From an uncultured Bacteroidales bacterium (GTDB lineage Bacteria > Bacteroidota > Bacteroidia > Bacteroidales > Paludibacteraceae), in contig CAMJFV010000058.1 of assembly GCA_946405045.1 (NCBI GenBank), positions 1-9,553 on the forward strand: 9,553 nucleotides of DNA. Reading direction: 5' to 3'. The first letter of the stretch is position 1, and every line of letters starts with the position of its first letter. The notes below the pieces were generated by a model. That model was not told the origin of the DNA. It worked only from the letters and a program-made list of their open reading frames with translations, and ran no database searches. This document shows positions 5,967 through 9,553 of the stretch, piece by piece. A program made the translations under genes and the position numbers.

Positions 5967-8381
5967 CTAGTTTTCTTTTTCTCTTTCAGAACCATAGCCG
6001 TAGCCATAACCGTGGCCATAGCCATAGCCATAACCGTAACCATAACCATAGCCGTAACCGTAGCCATACTTATAATTACTCTGATTTGTACCATTAAGTA
6101 CAAGACTCATTGTTGGATATTTCTTCTCCTCATAAAACTCATCCACAAGATGTAGGAAGCTTTTCTCCATCAAACCTGCCCTTAGCACAAATAGTGTCAT
6201 ATCAGCATATTTAGATACGATTCCTGCATCAGCAACAATATCTACAGGTGGACAATCTATGAAAATATAATCGTATTGATTGCGTAGATCAGCGATCATA
6301 TCTGGAAGATATGTTTTGTTAAGCAAAAGTTCAGTAGGGTTTGGTGGCATTGTTCCAACTGGCAGCACATCCAAATTCTCATTATCCTCTGACTTTGTCA
6401 CAATTTCTTTCCAACTCTTCACTTTACCATTAAAATAGTCGGACAAACCAAGTTTTGGAGAATCCGCTATCTTTGACAAGGTAGCACGACGTAAGTCTAA
6501 ATCAAGCACAACCACCTTTTTATCTCTTAACGCCACACACGATGCCAAATTTGCAGAAATAAAACTTTTTCCACTACCTTGGTTCATCGACGTAACCATA
6601 ACAACTTTTTTGCTGTCATTTCCAAGAATAAAGTCAACATTAGTACGAAGCACACGGAAAGACTCATTGATTAGATTTCTATTGTCCTGCTCAACAGCAA
6701 GTCTTTTGTCCCCAACATTTGGTTGCTCTGGAATTTCTCCTGCAAACGGAACTATCATTCCTTCCAAGTCTTTTCGGTTTCGCACTTTAGTATTCATGCT
6801 CTCCAGTATATACAATACGCTTGCCGGAATAACCAGACCAATAACTAAAGCTGCTAAAATTATGATCGTATTACGTGGCGAAATTGGAGCATCAGCACCA
6901 CGTGGTTCAGTGATCATCTTAGACTTATATACATTGTAAGCTTTCGACAATTCATTTTCCTCTCGTTTTTGTAGCAAAAACAGATAAAGTCCCTCCATGA
7001 CTTTCTGCTGACGTTCTTCCGACAACAGATATTTTGCTTGGTTTGGATTTCTCGCCAACTTACTAATAGTGCTTGATTCCTGATTTTTAATCTGCTCTAT
7101 TTGCATATTAAGAGCAGTAATTTCACTCTTTACACTCTGAATAATCACTTTTTGCATTTCCTTCAAAGCCTCTGTCATATCCGTCACCAACGGATTATTG
7201 CCACTACTGTTAGAAATCAAACGGTTTCTTTCAAGTAATTTTTCATTATACTTATGTATCTGCTGCTGAATATTTCCGTTTGACAAAGCAGAAGAAGAAG
7301 GAAGTGGCTCCTCAAACGTCTGACTATTAAGCATTTCATTGATATATTTAAGAGTCATCAATTGTCCGTTGAGCGAAAGTAACTGCTTTACACTTTCAGA
7401 ATTTTGCTCCAAATATATCTGTGAAACAGCCTTAATGTCAGGCAACAAATTCTCACCCTTAAAATTGGCAATGTTTTTATCGATTCCTGTCAAATCCTGA
7501 AGAATCATCTGCAAACGTTCTGTAATGAACTCAGATGTTTTAGTTGCCAATTTATTACGATCCTGGATCCAGTTTTCATTATAATTCTTAATCAAAGAAT
7601 TCAAAATATCTTCCGCTCTTGCTGGCGACGGATCATTAATCGACAAATTAAGCACAGAAGAGTTTTTATCAGCCAAACTGATGGTTAGATTTTTGCAATA
7701 TCCATCAGTCACTGATTTTAGTTTGCTATGAACATAATGGATCTCCGTATTCTCAATAAAATAATCAGTTGCGACAACAATGACTCTTCCTACTTCAGTA
7801 GATGTAGAAATCGTATCTCCTATTCTCCCTGTCTTGGTTACATCATCAAATTCTTTATCATTTAATTTAATCTCACTAATTGTGACTGTTCTTTTATCAT
7901 AATTAGCCGTTATTTTGAAAGATATATTATCAACGACGTTGTTTAGATCTATCAAATCTACTTTTACCGGAGATTTTTGGTAGATGGCGGTTTTTCTTAA
8001 TCCTCCAATTCCATTTTTAATGACATATTTATTTGTCAGATCCAAATCATTAACTACCTGAGTCATCAGAGATGGAGACTTCAATGCCAACAATTCATTG
8101 TTGATATTTGTTGTATTGGAAAACAATCCCAAATCCTGAAACTCATTAGTCATACTTATCGCAGAAGCTCCTTTTTTATCATCTTCAATAAGAAGAGTAG
8201 CCGTACGTGTATAAATAGGAGACGTTGAGATCAAATACAAAATGGCAATGGTCAAACATAAAAAAGTTGATAGGACAAACCATTTCCATTTATATAAACA
8301 CAACTGAAGGAGGTCAGAAATGTTAATTCCCTCCTCCTCTTGGTTGTTTGGTATATTTTTCTTTTGCGGTTGCTGTGGCAT
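5967..8381 (-). CDS. wzc: Wzc-like polysaccharide co-polymerase / BY-type tyrosine autokinase with (Tyr-Gly)n tail
   Basis: 804 residues, the fused form in which a Wzz-type chain-length domain and a cytoplasmic bacterial tyrosine kinase share one chain. After a polar N-terminus come the first membrane helix (about 34-52), a large periplasmic part with Wzz-like start (to about 270) and coiled-coil stretches (about 275-345 and 370-490), and a second helix (about 504-526) preceded by a Pro-rich APISPRN. The kinase domain (about 560-765) has Walker A SMNQGSGKS (598-606, Lys605), Walker A' VVLDLDLRR (624-632) and Walker B YIFIDCPP (705-712, Asp709). The C-terminus (769-797) is a tyrosine cluster: 12 Tyr-Gly units and one His-Gly, then a charged SEREKEN end. 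Family knowledge: such kinases phosphorylate each other's tail and cycle between oligomeric states while driving capsule or exopolysaccharide assembly and export. It lies 95 nt after the Wza-like gene and 2 nt before the phosphatase gene, fitting an operon. ATG follows the A-rich AATAAAGA. Confidence 0.95.
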   Translation of the reverse strand: MPQQPQKKNIPNNQEEEGINISDLLQLCLYKWKWFVLSTFLCLTIAILYLISTSPIYTRTATLLIEDDKKGASAISMTNEFQDLGLFSNTTNINNELLALKSPSLMTQVVNDLDLTNKYVIKNGIGGLRKTAIYQKSPVKVDLIDLNNVVDNISFKITANYDKRTVTISEIKLNDKEFDDVTKTGRIGDTISTSTEVGRVIVVATDYFIENTEIHYVHSKLKSVTDGYCKNLTISLADKNSSVLNLSINDPSPARAEDILNSLIKNYNENWIQDRNKLATKTSEFITERLQMILQDLTGIDKNIANFKGENLLPDIKAVSQIYLEQNSESVKQLLSLNGQLMTLKYINEMLNSQTFEEPLPSSSALSNGNIQQQIHKYNEKLLERNRLISNSSGNNPLVTDMTEALKEMQKVIIQSVKSEITALNMQIEQIKNQESSTISKLARNPNQAKYLLSEERQQKVMEGLYLFLLQKREENELSKAYNVYKSKMITEPRGADAPISPRNTIIILAALVIGLVIPASVLYILESMNTKVRNRKDLEGMIVPFAGEIPEQPNVGDKRLAVEQDNRNLINESFRVLRTNVDFILGNDSKKVVMVTSMNQGSGKSFISANLASCVALRDKKVVVLDLDLRRATLSKIADSPKLGLSDYFNGKVKSWKEIVTKSEDNENLDVLPVGTMPPNPTELLLNKTYLPDMIADLRNQYDYIFIDCPPVDIVADAGIVSKYADMTLFVLRAGLMEKSFLHLVDEFYEEKKYPTMSLVLNGTNQSNYKYGYGYGYGYGYGYGYGYGHGYGYGYGSEREKEN
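5991..6068. repeat. Degenerate hexanucleotide repeat, 13 units, encoding the kinase Tyr-Gly tail
   Basis: Thirteen in-frame 6-bp units read TAY-GGY on the minus strand; one unit (6009-6014) carries CAC, giving His-Gly instead of Tyr-Gly. The units mix TAT/TAC and GGT/GGC with no fixed order, so this is not a pure DNA microsatellite. Since each unit is two codons, gain or loss of units would change tail length without shifting the frame. Confidence 0.97.
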
Positions 8382-8476
8382 TCTTTATTTACTATTTCTT
8401 AGTCCCAAATAATTAATGATGGTCTATTTTATAGAACTCACATTTAAGAGGTCAAATTAGACTTGTAAGGCAAACG

Positions 8477-9277
8477 TTACTTACTATTGTTGACAATTGT
8501 AATCACAATGTTTATAGCAGAGAACAGAACGCCTACAGCACTAAATACAATACCTGTGGCGCTACCGATACGTGAGTTTTTAGTCTTTGTCTTATTTGGT
8601 TCTACATAAATAACATCATTCTGCTTCAAGAAATAAGCAGGCGACGCAAACATATTCTTTGAACGGATGTCTGTCTTGTATGTTATACGCTGTCCATTTT
8701 CTTCTCTGACAACATAAATACCATCTCTAATACCATAGATCGACAAGTCACCAGCCATACTCAATGCTTCAAGCAATGTTATCTGATCCTTTGTAATCAT
8801 GTATTTGCCAGGACGACCGACCTCTCCCAACACAGTCACATAAAGGTTCATAAACTCAACTGTAACGACAGGGTCGTTGATCAGGTTTGCTTCCATCAGT
8901 GATGTCTTGACATGCTCAGCGACCTCACTTTTTGTCATACCTGAGATTTTAATCTTTCCAAGAACTGGGAAATCGATTTCGCCTTTATCATCCAAAGTAT
9001 ATCCTGAAATCTTAGACTGGCCACCATTCGTACCTGATGAACCAACTTGATTACTTGAAGTTGCAAGATTAAATAGTGCAGCAAGCTGAGGGTCCTTACT
9101 ATTGACGATGATTGAGATCTGGTCCTTAGGTTGCAAACGTATATCTCTAGATCCAACCACAGGTTCACTTTTGTTCAACTGAACATCCTGAAAATACAAG
9201 ATCTTTTCTTGTGTCTTACAAGAAGAAAGCAATACAGCACAAATGGCTATCACCAAAAGTTTTAATGTTTTTTTCAC
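8477..9277 (-). CDS. wza: Wza-like outer-membrane polysaccharide export lipoprotein
   Basis: With the GTG start at 9277 the product has 266 residues and begins MKKTLKLL, a classic lipoprotein signal with lipobox LLSSC and lipidated Cys20. A polysaccharide-export (Poly_export) domain lies at about 44-142 (from RDIRLQPKDQISIIV to DPVVTVEF), with an SLBB-type domain at about 145-226 (VTVLGEVGRPGKYMI through NDVIYVEP). A hydrophobic C-terminal helix (about 237-262) follows; in Wza the matching helix lines the outer-membrane pore. The frame stays open upstream, with ATG codons at 9307, 9343 and 9364. The last lies at or upstream of the predicted transcription start and is unlikely. 9307 remains possible (10 residues longer), but its upstream bases are not A-rich, while the GTG has an A/T-rich approach and the usual signal-peptide length. 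Role: the outer-membrane exit channel working with the kinase encoded next. The 95-nt gap to the kinase gene shows no terminator or clear promoter, so co-transcription is likely. Confidence 0.92.
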   Translation of the reverse strand: MKKTLKLLVIAICAVLLSSCKTQEKILYFQDVQLNKSEPVVGSRDIRLQPKDQISIIVNSKDPQLAALFNLATSSNQVGSSGTNGGQSKISGYTLDDKGEIDFPVLGKIKISGMTKSEVAEHVKTSLMEANLINDPVVTVEFMNLYVTVLGEVGRPGKYMITKDQITLLEALSMAGDLSIYGIRDGIYVVREENGQRITYKTDIRSKNMFASPAYFLKQNDVIYVEPNKTKTKNSRIGSATGIVFSAVGVLFSAINIVITIVNNSK

Positions 9278-9361
9278 GTCAATAAGTTTTAAAAATCCTT
9301 TAATCATGCAGTTGCGGTTAAAATGCAACAAAATAATTTTCATTATATGAAAACCTTGTTG

Positions 9362-9369
9362 CAAAATTA
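9362..9369 (-). promoter_or_regulatory. -7 box upstream of the polysaccharide module
   Basis: The minus strand reads TAATTTTG, a perfect TAnnTTTG match, in GTATAATTTTGCAAC. It would start transcription near 9357, giving leaders of about 50 nt to the ATG at 9307 or about 80 nt to the GTG at 9277. It lies only 26 nt past the cdsA stop, so the module may have its own promoter as well as read-through from cdsA. No -33 element is clear. Confidence 0.5.
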
Positions 9370-9395
9370 TACAATTTCAATGAAAAAATAATCAT

Positions 9396-9553
9396 TCAGC
9401 GAAAAAAAAGAAGTAAAATCGCATATGCGAACGGTGCCGATATAATTGCACTATCGAATCTGTCAAGGAACCCTCCATGTCCAGGCAACATATTGCTCGA
9501 ATCCTTCACCTTGAAATATCTCTTGAAAAGGCTTTCAACCAAATCACCCAACG
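9396..9553 (-). CDS. cdsA: Phosphatidate cytidylyltransferase, C-terminal end only (5' end outside window)
   Basis: The minus strand reads through 51 codons from the window edge to TGA at 9396-9398. The visible part holds the complete CDP-diacylglycerol synthase signature: S-L-F-K-R, four residues, K-D, then LPGHGGFLDRFD, all at the spacing expected for the family. A final hydrophobic helix (AIISAPFAYAILLLFF) ends one residue before the stop, which is the usual C-terminal arrangement. The enzyme is an inner-membrane protein that makes CDP-diacylglycerol from phosphatidate and CTP; this is the substrate of PssA, encoded about 5 kb further on. The N-terminal part of the protein is not in the window. 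Confidence 0.95.
   Translation of the reverse strand, partial: LGDLVESLFKRYFKVKDSSNMLPGHGGFLDRFDSAIISAPFAYAILLLFFR

Noticed and set aside
5883..6155. Plus-strand frame with a hydrophobic Ile/Val/Ala/Thr repeat that resembles a membrane protein
   Set aside because: The repeat is simply the antisense reading of the Tyr-Gly hexamers of the kinase tail.
6610..6939. 109-residue plus-strand frame inside the kinase gene
   Set aside because: Antisense to the well-supported kinase domain and second membrane helix.
8382..8476. Possible promoter or attenuator in the 95-nt gap between the Wza-like gene and the kinase gene
   Set aside because: A near match TAATTTG is one base short of the consensus, and the inverted repeat TCTAT/ATAGA is only 5 bp with no T-run. 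Nothing there is strong enough to call.
9278..9364. Longest N-terminal extension of the Wza-like protein (ATG at 9364)
   Set aside because: The start lies at or before the predicted transcription start and would put about 48 residues ahead of the lipobox Cys, too long for a normal lipoprotein signal.
9378..9395. Possible weak hairpin between cdsA and the Wza-like gene
   Set aside because: Only about five A/T-rich pairs with a long loop; not a convincing terminator, so read-through cannot be excluded.

Overview
The window looks like a chromosomal segment from a member of the Bacteroidales, most likely a Prevotella-like organism. Several things point that way. Four upstream regions carry perfect matches to the Bacteroidetes -7 promoter box (TAnnTTTG). 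A-rich leaders are seen instead of clear Shine-Dalgarno sites. The genome is AT-rich, and the protein families fit: a CE6/SASA-type esterase with a CBM6 module, a Wza/Wzc/PHP-phosphatase polysaccharide set, and a short-form Psd. Genus and species cannot be fixed from sequence reading alone. Every gene I can support lies on the minus strand, so transcription runs from high to low coordinates.

Layout from right to left, in the direction of transcription: (1) 9396-9553, the C-terminal end of CdsA (phosphatidate cytidylyltransferase). (2) 5251-9277, a polysaccharide export and control module: a Wza-like outer-membrane lipoprotein, an 804-residue Wzc-like tyrosine autokinase with a striking (Tyr-Gly)n tail, and a CpsB-type PHP tyrosine phosphatase. 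(3) 3768-5172, phosphatidylserine decarboxylase (psd) and CDP-diacylglycerol-serine O-phosphatidyltransferase (pssA), overlapping by 8 nt. (4) 3513-3767, a spacer with an uncertain small ORF, a 14-bp perfect palindrome and the pck promoter. (5) 1662-3512, GTP-type phosphoenolpyruvate carboxykinase with its own promoter and a strong intrinsic terminator. (6) 1-1370, a secreted SASA/CE6-like acetylesterase with a CBM6 domain, cut by the left edge, preceded by a promoter and a 13-bp direct repeat in its leader.

Functionally, CdsA makes CDP-diacylglycerol, PssA converts it to phosphatidylserine, and Psd decarboxylates that to phosphatidylethanolamine. The three lipid genes are thus split by a polysaccharide module that brings no glycosyltransferases within the window. 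In that module the kinase and phosphatase would control chain export through the Wza-like channel by phosphorylation and dephosphorylation of the tyrosine-rich tail. PEPCK is a central-carbon gene whose codon choice suggests very high expression, and the esterase points to a polysaccharide-degrading lifestyle.

I found no RNA genes, CRISPR arrays, insertion sequences or wholly novel multi-gene system. The features most worth a second look are the kinase tail repeat, the nesting of the polysaccharide module between lipid genes, the leader repeat of the esterase, and the uncertain small ORF after pssA.
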